Assembly: GCA_002439805.1 (NCBI GenBank)
Contig: DJPQ01000030.1
Span: forward strand, 8,705 to 23,477
Direction of reading: 5' to 3'
Origin: Bacteroidales bacterium UBA6408
Lineage (GTDB): Bacteria > Bacteroidota > Bacteroidia > Bacteroidales > UBA932
DNA length: 14,773 bases
This document shows positions 1 to 7,127 of the stretch, one piece after another (position 1 is the stretch's first letter; the number at the start of each line of letters is the position of its first letter). The translations under genes were made by a program, and so were the position numbers. The notes beneath the pieces are model-generated. The model was not told where the DNA came from and searched no databases. It saw only the letters and a list, made by a program, of their open reading frames with translations.

Positions 1-56
1 TCAGTTTTTTACTTCAGTTTTTTCTTATACAACCGCTTGGCGATGATGTACGTGCA

Positions 57-1235
57 TCATCTAATCTTTAGCATTGCGATCGTTGCAACAGCCAGCATAA
101 TCCCCACAATCCAGAACCGCATCGTAATCTTCGCCTCCGGCTGTGCCTTTCTCGGCGACTGAATCAGCGCCGGGATGCCCTCCTTCTGGAAATGGTGGTG
201 GAGCGGGGTCATCCTGAAGATTCGCCGTCCCTCGCCGTAGCGCTTCCTTGTGTGTTTGAAATACCACCTCTGCATCAGCACCGAAAGGCTCTCGACGAAG
301 AAGATTCCGCAGAGCACCGGGAGCAGAAGTTCCTTGCGGATGAGCACCGCGCAGACTCCGATGACGCCGCCCAGCATCAGGCTGCCCGTGTCGCCCATGA
401 ACACCTGTGCCGGGTAGGAATTGTACCAGAGGAACGCGATGAGCGCCCCGACAAACGCCGACATGAACACCGCAATCTCCCCGCTCTCAGGGATATACAT
501 GATGTTGAGGTAGGAAGCGTTGTTGATGTTTCCGCCGAGATATGCCATGAGCCCGAGCACCACGCCCACGATGGCCGACGAGCCTCCGGAGAGACCGTCA
601 ATTCCGTCGGCTAGGTTCGTGCCGTTGGAACAGGCGACCACCACGAGGGTAATCATGGCCACATATATTCCCCACTTTGAATACCACTCCCACTCTCCGG
701 TGAACGGGGTGAGCCACGCATAGTCGAACTCGTTGTCCTTGACGAACGGAATCGTCGTGGTCGTTCCGAGCTCGCTCCCGGTCATCCACACGGCAAGCGC
801 GACTCCCAGTCCGAGAATCGTCTGGAAAATCAGCTTCTTCTTCTCGCTCAGGCCGTCCTTGTTGTGCTTGTGAATCTTGAGATAGTCGTCGCACAGCCCG
901 ATTCCGGCGCACCAGAGGGCACTCGCGCCGAGAATAAGGATGAATGTGTTGGCGAGGTTGCACCAGAGCAGAACTCCGGAGAACAGGGCGAGGAGAATTA
1001 TGATTCCTCCCATCGTCGGGGTGCCTTTCTTCGCCATCTGTCCCTCAAGCCCGAGGTCGCGGATGGTCTCGCCGATCTGCTTTTTCTGCAGCCAGCCTAT
1101 GATGTGCCCGCCGGCGATGATTCCCACGAGCAGGGAAGTGAAGCAGGCCATGAGGGCGCGGAACGAGATGTAGTTCATCAGTCCCTGTCCCGGTATGTTG
1201 ATGTCCTTGAGCGCTTCAAAAATATGGTAAATCAT
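57..1235 (-). CDS. mraY: MraY, phospho-N-acetylmuramoyl-pentapeptide transferase
   Basis: Integral inner-membrane enzyme that moves phospho-MurNAc-pentapeptide from UDP onto undecaprenyl phosphate, giving lipid I. The 392-residue protein shows the family signatures in order: KKGTPTMGG (69-77), the DDYLK aspartate pair D116/D117, NGTNLADGIDGLSGG (204-218), FMGDTGS with D282, and the cytoplasmic HHH of TPLHHHFQ (346-348). About ten hydrophobic segments alternate through the chain. It is longer than the roughly 360-residue E. coli enzyme, mainly from an added stretch around residues 152-190, as I recall for Bacteroidota homologues. A second extra of about ten residues (355-365, ALIQSPRKAQP) lies between the HHH loop and the last helix. 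The start matches related N-termini. A 54-base gap separates it from murE, the widest inside the cluster. The usual LK-x-R ending precedes TGA; positions 1-56 beyond it hold no supportable gene. Confidence 0.97.
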   Translation of the reverse strand: MIYHIFEALKDINIPGQGLMNYISFRALMACFTSLLVGIIAGGHIIGWLQKKQIGETIRDLGLEGQMAKKGTPTMGGIIILLALFSGVLLWCNLANTFILILGASALWCAGIGLCDDYLKIHKHNKDGLSEKKKLIFQTILGLGVALAVWMTGSELGTTTTIPFVKDNEFDYAWLTPFTGEWEWYSKWGIYVAMITLVVVACSNGTNLADGIDGLSGGSSAIVGVVLGLMAYLGGNINNASYLNIMYIPESGEIAVFMSAFVGALIAFLWYNSYPAQVFMGDTGSLMLGGVIGVCAVLIRKELLLPVLCGIFFVESLSVLMQRWYFKHTRKRYGEGRRIFRMTPLHHHFQKEGIPALIQSPRKAQPEAKITMRFWIVGIMLAVATIAMLKIR

Positions 1236-1289
1236 AATCTGTGTAATGTTGCCTCTTCAATAAACTTATCTTTGTGAACCCCGTGTCCG

Positions 1290-3032
1290 CTATGCCGTCA
1301 TTTCCCTGAAAATCCCGTTCACTATCTCCTTCTCGTCGAAATGCCGCTTCTCCGTCCCTATAATCTGGTAGGTCTCGTGGCCCTTTCCGGCGAGGAGGAT
1401 GACGTCTCCCGGCTCGGCGGTCATGACGGCCGTGCGTATCGCCTGCTCGCGGTCCTCGATGAAAAGGGCCTTGGCGCGTCCCGGGAGGTCGAACCCGGCC
1501 TTTATTTCAGCGATGATGTCGGCGGTCCTTTCCGTGCGGCTGTTGTCAGAGGTGACGTAAATCCTGTCGGCGTATTTCTGCGCCACCGCCGCCATCTCCG
1601 GGCGCTTGGTCCTGTCCCTGTCCCCGCCGCAGCCGAAAAGGCACACTATCCTGCCGCCGCGGCTGATGTCCCGGAGGGTCTTCAGCACATTCTCCAGCGC
1701 GTCAGGAGTGTGCGCGTAGTCTATTATGACGGTGATGTCCTTCGGGCCGCGGAGGGTTTCGAGCCTTCCCGGAGCCGATTCCAGAGCGCTGAGCGCCACG
1801 AGAGCCTCCTCCGGCCTTGTCCCGAGAACGACGGCGGTGGTGTAAATCGCGAGAAGGTTGTAGGCGTTGTGCTGCCCGATGAGCGGAGTCCAGCACTCGG
1901 CCCCGTCAATCTTGAGCAGCATCCCGTCGAAGCTCTCCTCGAGAATCCGGCAGCTGTGGTCGGCGAGGGAGCGGCAGGAGTAGCGTACAATCTGCGCCCT
2001 GCAGTTCTGCACCATCACCTCGGCGTTCCGGTCGTCTATGTTTATGATTGCGTATGCGTCCTTGGGAAGCCCGTCGAAGAAGAGCTTCTTGCAGCGGAGA
2101 TACTCGGCGAAGGTCTTGTGGTAGTCGAGGTGGTCGTGGGTGAGGTTGGAGAAGATTCCGACGCGGAAGCTCAGCCCCGCGACCCTCTCCTGCTCAAGCC
2201 CTATGGAACTGACCTCCATGAAGCAGAACTCGCATCCGCATCCGCACATCTCGTCGAGGAGGGAGTTGATGGTGATGGGGTCGGAGGTCGTGTTGGCGGT
2301 CTCGCTGCGTTTCCCGGCGACATAGTTGGCTATGGTCGAGAGCAGTCCGCAGCTGTAGCCGAGGGCGGTGAACATACGGTAGAGCAGCGTCACTGTCGTG
2401 GTCTTGCCGTTTGTTCCGGTGATTCCCACAAGCCTGAGGCGGCGCGACGGGTTGTCGAACCACGACGATGCGATGAACCCGAGGGCGTGCCTTGCGGACC
2501 TGACCTGCACGAGGATGACACCGCTTTCCGTGCTGCTCCGGGTGTTGTTCCCCGTGTCGTTTCCTGAGGTCTGTACGGCGGCGGTCCCGCAGCCGAGTCC
2601 GGCTTCCTCAAGCGACCTTTCCGCCGCTGCCCTGTCGTCGAACACGATGACCCCCGCGCCGGCGGCGGCCGCCTTCCCTATGAAGTCGTGCCCGTCGCAG
2701 GCGGCTCCCCGGACAGCGATGAACACGCATCCCGGAACGACCTTGCGCGAGTCGCTGCAGATTCCGGTCACCTCCGTATCGAGCGCCCTTTCCGTCAGTT
2801 TCGCCGGCCCGTCCTCCGGACCTTCGGACTGTTTTTCAGGCGTATTCTCGCGCCCTCCGGTTCTGAAGCCCGCTCCCGCGAAGCCGATTTCCACGACACC
2901 GCATTCGTCCGTCAATATATCCCTTAACTTTTTCATCTTTCTAACTTTTTCATTTCCCTGCAAAGCTTTTTTTTCTGCAAAGTTTTTTCCCTGCAAGCTT
3001 TTTTCAATGCAGGGCTTTTCAGATTCCGTCAT
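1290..3032 (-). CDS. murE: MurE, UDP-MurNAc-tripeptide synthetase (probably meso-diaminopimelate-adding)
   Basis: Cytoplasmic ATP-dependent ligase that adds the third amino acid to UDP-MurNAc-L-Ala-D-Glu. Visible motifs are the P-loop GTNGKTTT (206-213), MEVSS (272-276), NLTHDHLDYH (296-305), the KK pair 315/316 where the carbamylated lysine is expected, and GKGHETYQ (549-556). The substrate-selecting motif is DNSR (496-499) rather than DNPR. The arginine that contacts diaminopimelate is kept, so meso-DAP is the likely substrate. At 580 residues it is some 80-100 longer than usual. The excess lies in a 32-residue N-terminal extension and in low-complexity inserts near residues 55-85 and 140-170. 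Two starts compete. M1 overlaps the ftsI stop as ATGA, which favours coupled translation. M33 (ATG at 2936-2934, MKKLRDIL) matches where homologues begin and follows a repeat stack. I give the longer form and regard M33 as equally plausible. The product is certain, the start is not. Confidence 0.95.
   Translation of the reverse strand: MTESEKPCIEKSLQGKNFAEKKALQGNEKVRKMKKLRDILTDECGVVEIGFAGAGFRTGGRENTPEKQSEGPEDGPAKLTERALDTEVTGICSDSRKVVPGCVFIAVRGAACDGHDFIGKAAAAGAGVIVFDDRAAAERSLEEAGLGCGTAAVQTSGNDTGNNTRSSTESGVILVQVRSARHALGFIASSWFDNPSRRLRLVGITGTNGKTTTVTLLYRMFTALGYSCGLLSTIANYVAGKRSETANTTSDPITINSLLDEMCGCGCEFCFMEVSSIGLEQERVAGLSFRVGIFSNLTHDHLDYHKTFAEYLRCKKLFFDGLPKDAYAIINIDDRNAEVMVQNCRAQIVRYSCRSLADHSCRILEESFDGMLLKIDGAECWTPLIGQHNAYNLLAIYTTAVVLGTRPEEALVALSALESAPGRLETLRGPKDITVIIDYAHTPDALENVLKTLRDISRGGRIVCLFGCGGDRDRTKRPEMAAVAQKYADRIYVTSDNSRTERTADIIAEIKAGFDLPGRAKALFIEDREQAIRTAVMTAEPGDVILLAGKGHETYQIIGTEKRHFDEKEIVNGIFREMTA
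2925..3020. repeat. Stack of imperfect 15-17 bp repeats at the murE start
   Basis: Plus-strand reading shows two adjacent 17-bp units beginning TAACTTTTTCAT (2925-2941 and 2942-2958). They are followed by copies of CTGCAAAGCTTTTTT in variant forms at about 2956-2974, 2975-2988 and 2989-3004, with a degenerate fourth copy near 3007-3019. T runs of 8, 6 and 6 bases sit at 2967-2974, 2983-2988 and 2999-3004. On the coding strand the first pair duplicates the sequence ATGAAAAAGTTA, which is the conserved murE start at 2936; the second copy lies 17 bases upstream and out of frame. The stack is either a repeat-expanded ftsI-murE spacer that happens to stay open, or an N-terminal extension of MurE. 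Confidence 0.75.
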
Positions 3033-5173
3033 TTCAGCACAATCGTAATCGTCTCTCCCTTCTTCAGCGTCTTTCCGGCCGACGGAGTCTGACCGGCGAC
3101 ATGACCCGTCCCGCTGAACCTGCAGCGGAAACCGCTGTTCTCAATCATGTAAAGAGCCTCGTTCAGTCCCATCCCGACAACATCCGGCGCGATTTCCGGA
3201 GCCTGCCTCTCCGGCACGAGCACCTTTTTCGGCGCTTCGGGCATTGGCTCGCACGCGCTCACGGTCCGCCGCCATCTCGGATCCATCGCATAAAGCTCGT
3301 TTATCACCTCATTCAGCGCCTTGGCCGGTCTGGAGCCACCATAGTACGGCGTCCTTGTCATTCCGGAATACACGACCACAATCGCCGAATAGGCCGGGTT
3401 CTCGGCCGGGAAGAAACCCGCGAACGAGCCCTGATAGCGCCGGTAGCCGTCCTTGGTGACAAACTGCTTCCCCGGCTGGCAAATCTCCTTGGGAAGAATC
3501 ATCCATGCGGTCCCGGTCTTGCCGGCCACGCTGCACTTCGCCCTCTTCAGCGCCGACCCCGTGCCGTTGGTAACCACGCTCCTGAGCGCCCGTTTCAGCG
3601 TGTCCGCCGTCGCTTTGCTGCAGATTGTCTCGTGCATCGCCACCGGTTTCGCCTTGCTCACGACCTTCCCGTCACAGTCGAGCACCGCATCCACGATGTA
3701 CGGCTTCATGAGCTTGCCGCCGTTCGCGATCGCGTTGTAGAACGCCAGCGTGTGCAGCGGCGTGACCTGCACTGAATAGCCGTAGGCGATTGCCCCGAGG
3801 TCGGAGTATGTCCAGCTCTTGCTGTCCGGGTCGGGAAGCACCGTCCGCGCCATTCCCGTTATGTCAAACTTCCAGTCGGTTCCGAATCCGTAGTTGTAGT
3901 AGCGGGTGATGAATTCCCTCGGGCAGGACCTGTAGTTGTCGAGGGCGAGGGATATGAAGACATTGTTGGATGAAATCTCAAGCCCCTCCAGAACCGAAAT
4001 CGTGCTGTTGCCCGTTTCTTTCCTGTATTTCACGAGATACGGGTCGGTCTTGTCGAACGGTTCCGGCAGATTCTGGAGCTTGTCGATGCTGAGCCTCGTT
4101 CCGAGCGTCACCTTCCTGTCCTCAAGTTCGGTCATGAGCCCGACCGTCTTGAACACCGAACCCGGGAAAGTTGCCTGGGTCAGCGCGATGTTCAGCGTCT
4201 CGTCGAACTTGCCGTTCCTGCCCTTGTGAAGATTGACCATCGCCTTGATTGCACCTGTCCTGACATCCATGATGATCATGCAGGCATCCGTAATGTTGTC
4301 GTCGTCCTCGATGTGCTTTCTGACAGCCCTGTCCGCAATGTCCTGAATGTCAATGTCAAGCGTCAGCCTCACGTCGTCTCCGTCCTTCACCGGCACAGCG
4401 ACGCTGTCCGTAGCCATCACGCGCGCCCTCCCGTCAATCACTTTCGTCCACTCTACTCCGGACTCCCCGTGCAGCACATAGTTCAGACTGCCCTCGATGC
4501 CCTTGGCCCTGCTGCCCTCGTCGTTGTTCCGAACATAGCCGATGACCCTGCGGGCCAGTTTCCCGTATGGATATTCGCGCCCGTACTTGGTCTTGACAAT
4601 CACGCCCCCGGCATTCTGCCCCATGTCGGCAAGCGGCAGTTTCTGAAGCTCTTTGAGAGTGGTAAAGTCAATGTCGTCCGCAATCCTGAGGTTCTTGTTG
4701 CCGCCGGAACCGTCGCGGCGGCTGAAAATCTCCCGCTCGTACCACTCCGCGCTCCTGCCGTTTCCGAGCACCTCCGGCAGCCCCTTGGCCAGCCCTCGGG
4801 CTTTCTCCCGCCATTCACGCTCCGCGACCTCCCCGTTGGTCATCCCCTTGTGCTCCTTTGACTTTCCGGTGAGCGTCTTGTAGTATTCCTTGTGCACGGC
4901 GCAGTCGAGCTCCACCATATAGGTCGGGATGGTGATTGCAAGCAGCCTGTCGTTGCAGTCGAGTATGTTTCCGCGCTGCTGCCGGATGATTCTTTCCTTG
5001 GACTGGGTCTTGAAATCCTTCGTCTTCAGGCATCTCGGGTCCGGCTGCCATACCGTTTCGAACCAGACTATTCGCCTTATGGCATCGAAGGCCACCACGA
5101 CAAAAATAATCGTGACAAGGAGCATCAGTATGTCCGTCGACGTGTATTTGTTATGTTTCGTTTCCTTTCCCAT
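3029..5173 (-). CDS. ftsI: FtsI/PBP3-type division transpeptidase with C-terminal PASTA domain
   Basis: Class B penicillin-binding protein that cross-links septal peptidoglycan; anchored in the inner membrane with its catalytic domain in the periplasm. The 714-residue protein has one membrane anchor (about 14-32) and a dimerisation-domain start RGNILDCNDRLLA (67-79), where the usual R-x-G after ILD is replaced. The three transpeptidase motifs are S339-V-F-K342, S401-S-N403 and K552-T-G-T555. A single PASTA domain fills residues 660-714 (APDVVGMGLNEAL to the end), as is usual for Bacteroidota division PBPs. The extracellular part is rich in charged loops, for example 100-165. It starts 13 bases after the ftsL stop and its TGA overlaps the first possible murE ATG by four bases, so it belongs to the mraZ transcript. 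Its place directly after ftsL in the dcw cluster favours FtsI over an elongation PBP. Confidence 0.96.
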   Translation of the reverse strand: MGKETKHNKYTSTDILMLLVTIIFVVVAFDAIRRIVWFETVWQPDPRCLKTKDFKTQSKERIIRQQRGNILDCNDRLLAITIPTYMVELDCAVHKEYYKTLTGKSKEHKGMTNGEVAEREWREKARGLAKGLPEVLGNGRSAEWYEREIFSRRDGSGGNKNLRIADDIDFTTLKELQKLPLADMGQNAGGVIVKTKYGREYPYGKLARRVIGYVRNNDEGSRAKGIEGSLNYVLHGESGVEWTKVIDGRARVMATDSVAVPVKDGDDVRLTLDIDIQDIADRAVRKHIEDDDNITDACMIIMDVRTGAIKAMVNLHKGRNGKFDETLNIALTQATFPGSVFKTVGLMTELEDRKVTLGTRLSIDKLQNLPEPFDKTDPYLVKYRKETGNSTISVLEGLEISSNNVFISLALDNYRSCPREFITRYYNYGFGTDWKFDITGMARTVLPDPDSKSWTYSDLGAIAYGYSVQVTPLHTLAFYNAIANGGKLMKPYIVDAVLDCDGKVVSKAKPVAMHETICSKATADTLKRALRSVVTNGTGSALKRAKCSVAGKTGTAWMILPKEICQPGKQFVTKDGYRRYQGSFAGFFPAENPAYSAIVVVYSGMTRTPYYGGSRPAKALNEVINELYAMDPRWRRTVSACEPMPEAPKKVLVPERQAPEIAPDVVGMGLNEALYMIENSGFRCRFSGTGHVAGQTPSAGKTLKKGETITIVLK

Positions 5174-5186
5174 GTCCGTCCGGATG

Positions 5187-5516
5187 CTATTTGAGTTCTG
5201 TCACCGGACTGCGGAGCGGCCTGAGTTCCGAGCCCTTTTCTTCAAGCATGTCCTCCACTGTCGTATAGCGGTGGAGCGACACCATCTCCATATATTTTGA
5301 AGAGTACATTATCCTCGCGTCCTCAAGCCTGCGCCTCGTCGTCTCCCTGGTCCTTGCCGTCCTGTCCGCATAGTAGCTGAGCATGATGCTGAGCAGGCAC
5401 ATCCCGAAGGCGAATATGATGTGTGGGATGCACTTGTGCACGCCTATCCTCGTCAGTATGTTCCCCTTGGTAATCGTGAAAAACACGTCCATTATCCATG
5501 CAAAAATCTTCTTCAT
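5187..5516 (-). CDS. ftsL: FtsL-like division protein, Bacteroidota type
   Basis: Small bitopic membrane protein of 109 residues. A positively charged cytoplasmic N-terminus of about 29 residues leads to one transmembrane helix (about 30-48, beginning PHIIFAFGM). A short charged periplasmic segment follows (50-80, rich in R, E and T) that could form the coiled coil used to bind FtsB/DivIC-like partners. Sequence identity among FtsL proteins is very low, so the call rests on size, topology and position between rsmH and ftsI. That slot is occupied by the FtsL-like family in Bacteroidota. In the divisome this protein would link to and help activate the FtsW-FtsI synthase. It begins 19 bases after the rsmH stop and ends 13 bases before ftsI. 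Confidence 0.85.
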   Translation of the reverse strand: MKKIFAWIMDVFFTITKGNILTRIGVHKCIPHIIFAFGMCLLSIMLSYYADRTARTRETTRRRLEDARIMYSSKYMEMVSLHRYTTVEDMLEEKGSELRPLRSPVTELK

Positions 5517-5535
5517 CCCTTCATCCTCCCTTCAT

Positions 5536-6441
5536 TCAGATTTTCTCCGCCACGCGCAGCTTCGCGCTGCGGGCGCGCGTGTTCCCCGCAATCTCTTCCT
5601 CCTGCGGAAGCGTCGGCTTCCTGTTCACCGCAGCGAGCGGAACCTCAGCCTTCCCGTAGATGTCCCTGTGAATCTCCCCGTCGATGTTTCCGGCCTTGAT
5701 GAAGTTCTTCACCATGCGGTCCTCAAGCGAGTGGTAGGTAATCACGACGAGCCGTCCGCCCTTCCTGAGCGACCCCGCCGCCCCTGAGAGGAACTTCTCC
5801 AGTGACTTCATCTCCTGGTTCACCTCGATGCGCAGGGCCTGATAGACCCTCGCGAGCTCCTTGTGCTCGGCGAACTTAGGCAGGCACGGGGCGATTGCCT
5901 CGTTCAGTTGTACCGTGGTCTCTATCGCCGCCGTTTTCCTTGCGCGGACGATAAGCGATGCCATCTTCCTGCTCTGTCCGACTTCCCCATAGACCCGCAG
6001 AATCCTCTCGATGTCACCCTCTTCACGCGAGTTCAGGAGGTCGGCGGCGGTCACGGCAGCCCCGGTGTTCATCCTCATGTCCAGGGGCGCGTCGTAGCGA
6101 AAGGAAAAACCGCGCTCCGCTGTGTCAAACTGATGTGAGGAAACACCGAGGTCTGCCATAATGCCGTCTATTCCATCCTTGTAACCTTCGAAAAGGATAA
6201 AATTATGTATGAATCTGAAATTGTTCCTTATGAGCGTGAACCTGCTGTCATCCAGTGCGTTGGCAAGGGCGTCGGCATCGCGGTCGAAGGCGATGAGTCT
6301 CCCTTCCGGACCGAGCGCTGACAGGATGCCGCGAGAGTGCCCGCCGCCTCCGAATGTGGCGTCGGCATAAACTCCGGACTTGTCGGTAACCAATGCTTCG
6401 ATGCATTCCCTGAGCATCACAGGGTTATGATATTCGGACAT
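5536..6441 (-). CDS. rsmH: RsmH, 16S rRNA (cytosine-1402-N4)-methyltransferase
   Basis: Cytoplasmic SAM-dependent enzyme (older name MraW) that methylates C1402 at the decoding site of 16S rRNA. The 301 residues carry the full set of family motifs: YHNPVMLRE (4-12), the SAM-binding DATFGGGGHS (27-36), FDRD (52-55), DLGVSSHQFD (97-106), RGFSFRYDAPLDMRM (110-124), YQALRIEVN (200-208) and YHSLEDR (236-242). The ending NTRARSAKLR replaces the common NPRARSAKLR. Length is normal for the family, and no insert or truncation is seen. It lies 13 bases after mraZ, the universal mraZ-rsmH pairing, and is probably made from the MraZ-controlled transcript. Confidence 0.98.
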   Translation of the reverse strand: MSEYHNPVMLRECIEALVTDKSGVYADATFGGGGHSRGILSALGPEGRLIAFDRDADALANALDDSRFTLIRNNFRFIHNFILFEGYKDGIDGIMADLGVSSHQFDTAERGFSFRYDAPLDMRMNTGAAVTAADLLNSREEGDIERILRVYGEVGQSRKMASLIVRARKTAAIETTVQLNEAIAPCLPKFAEHKELARVYQALRIEVNQEMKSLEKFLSGAAGSLRKGGRLVVITYHSLEDRMVKNFIKAGNIDGEIHRDIYGKAEVPLAAVNRKPTLPQEEEIAGNTRARSAKLRVAEKI

Positions 6442-6454
6442 TTCCGTCGGCCTC

Positions 6455-6907
6455 CTATCCTAAGTCGGACAGTGCCTCGGCTATAGAAAGATACTCCTCG
6501 TCCGAAATCTCCGAGCCGGCGAACTTCTCCTTGGCCCAGATTTCAATCTTGTAGTCGTTGCCTGAGAACACAACTTCCTTTGTGACACCTATTCTTTCAA
6601 GAAGGCCCTTGGGAACAGTAAAGCGCCCGACCTTGCCGTCCAGTTCCACCTGGGCGCAGTCTCGCATATACTTTCTCCAGAACGCAGCGTGCTCCTTCTT
6701 GAGGAAATTGACCTTTCCCTTCAATTCCTCGGACTGACGCCCCCATTCCTGACTGGTGTACATCTCAAGACAATCCTCGAAGATGTTCTTTTTGATGACG
6801 AACCTCTGGCTCTCGTCGGACGGCAGAAGGGCCTTGAAGCCGGCAGGGAACACGAGACGTCCCTTGTCGTCAACCTTGGCTTCATATTGTCCGATGAAAG
6901 ATACCAT
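6455..6907 (-). CDS. mraZ: MraZ, transcriptional regulator of the dcw cluster
   Basis: DNA-binding protein of the AbrB-like swapped-hairpin fold, which forms a ring and represses or activates its own operon in characterised bacteria. The 150-residue protein has two copies of the half-motif: D13-DKGRLVFPAGF (through residue 24) and D90-GKVGRFTVPKGLLE (through 104), with arginines R17 and R95 in the DNA-contact positions. Between them is a charged helical linker (45-85). The last 20 residues are acidic. It is the first gene of the minus-strand cluster. The leader is short, about 27 bases from the inferred transcription start, and has no clear Shine-Dalgarno site. Four TGGAA boxes upstream of its -7 element are the likely binding site, giving autoregulation. 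Confidence 0.97.
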   Translation of the reverse strand: MVSFIGQYEAKVDDKGRLVFPAGFKALLPSDESQRFVIKKNIFEDCLEMYTSQEWGRQSEELKGKVNFLKKEHAAFWRKYMRDCAQVELDGKVGRFTVPKGLLERIGVTKEVVFSGNDYKIEIWAKEKFAGSEISDEEYLSIAEALSDLG

Positions 6908-6940
6908 ATTGTTTTTTCCTGAATTTTACGCTACGTTCCG

Positions 6941-6948
6941 CAAAGATA
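6941..6948 (-). promoter_or_regulatory. -7 box of the mraZ/dcw promoter
   Basis: The minus strand reads TATCTTTG, a match to the Bacteroidota sigma -7 consensus TAnnTTTG. It lies 33 bases upstream of the mraZ ATG. No TTTG/TTG is seen about 19 bases further upstream; that place is filled by one of the TGGAA boxes, so the promoter may depend on a regulator or be occluded by it. The same octamer occurs before res. Confidence 0.7.
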
Positions 6949-6957
6949 TGAAATGTT

Positions 6958-6992
6958 TTCCATTTTCTTCCACTTTCTTCCAAAATATTCCA
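6958..6992 (-). promoter_or_regulatory. Putative MraZ operator: four TGGAA boxes at 10-bp spacing
   Basis: On the minus strand TGGAA occurs at 6992-6988, 6982-6978, 6972-6968 and 6962-6958. Each is separated by exactly five bases (TATTT, GAAAG, GAAAA). E. coli MraZ is known to bind TGGGN direct repeats with five-base spacers, and Mycoplasma MraZ binds AAAGTG(T/G) repeats on a 10-bp period. The central box here, AAAGTGG, also fits the second form. The array ends nine bases before the mraZ -7 box, and its other end is eleven bases from a plus-strand -7 box. Binding by MraZ itself is inferred. Confidence 0.8.
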
Positions 6993-7003
6993 CAAATATT
7001 TTC

Positions 7004-7011
7004 TAAATTTG
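7004..7011 (+). promoter_or_regulatory. Candidate -7 box for the M23 lipoprotein gene
   Basis: The plus strand reads TAAATTTG, matching TAnnTTTG. A -33 TTG at the right distance is not seen; the expected place (around 6982) falls inside the TGGAA array. Use of this box would give a leader of about 110 bases before the ATG at 7128. It is the best candidate in the gap but a short motif in an AT-rich stretch, so chance is possible. Confidence 0.45.
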
Positions 7012-7127
7012 GCGTTCGTTTGCCGGCCGCTGATGGCGGATGTCGCGTATATGATGCACCGAGTGCCTTCAGATGCCGTTTTGAGCAGAAGGCGTTGTGT
7101 CTTAATGATGTAAATGAACGTGAATTG

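Noticed and set aside
1..59. Fifteen sense codons in frame after the mraY TGA (CTYIIAKRLYKKKLK then TAA), and a ten-codon frame starting as TGATG at the mraY stop
   Set aside because: MraY already ends in its conserved LK-x-R. Other genes here also use TGA at their ends, so recoding is not supported. The ten-codon frame is too short to defend; the true next gene lies outside.
1267..1274. Plus-strand TATCTTTG in the murE-mraY gap, a possible antisense promoter
   Set aside because: No -33 element at the right distance (the nearest TTG leaves about 15 bases) and no plus-strand gene to serve.
1341..2567. Long open frame of 408 codons on the plus strand
   Set aside because: It lies antisense to murE, which has all family motifs. 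High G+C produces open antisense frames, and the translation resembles no family.
6756..7127. N-terminal extension of the M23 protein to 542 residues
   Set aside because: It would run antisense through mraZ and across the promoters, and would bury the lipoprotein signal that begins at 7128.
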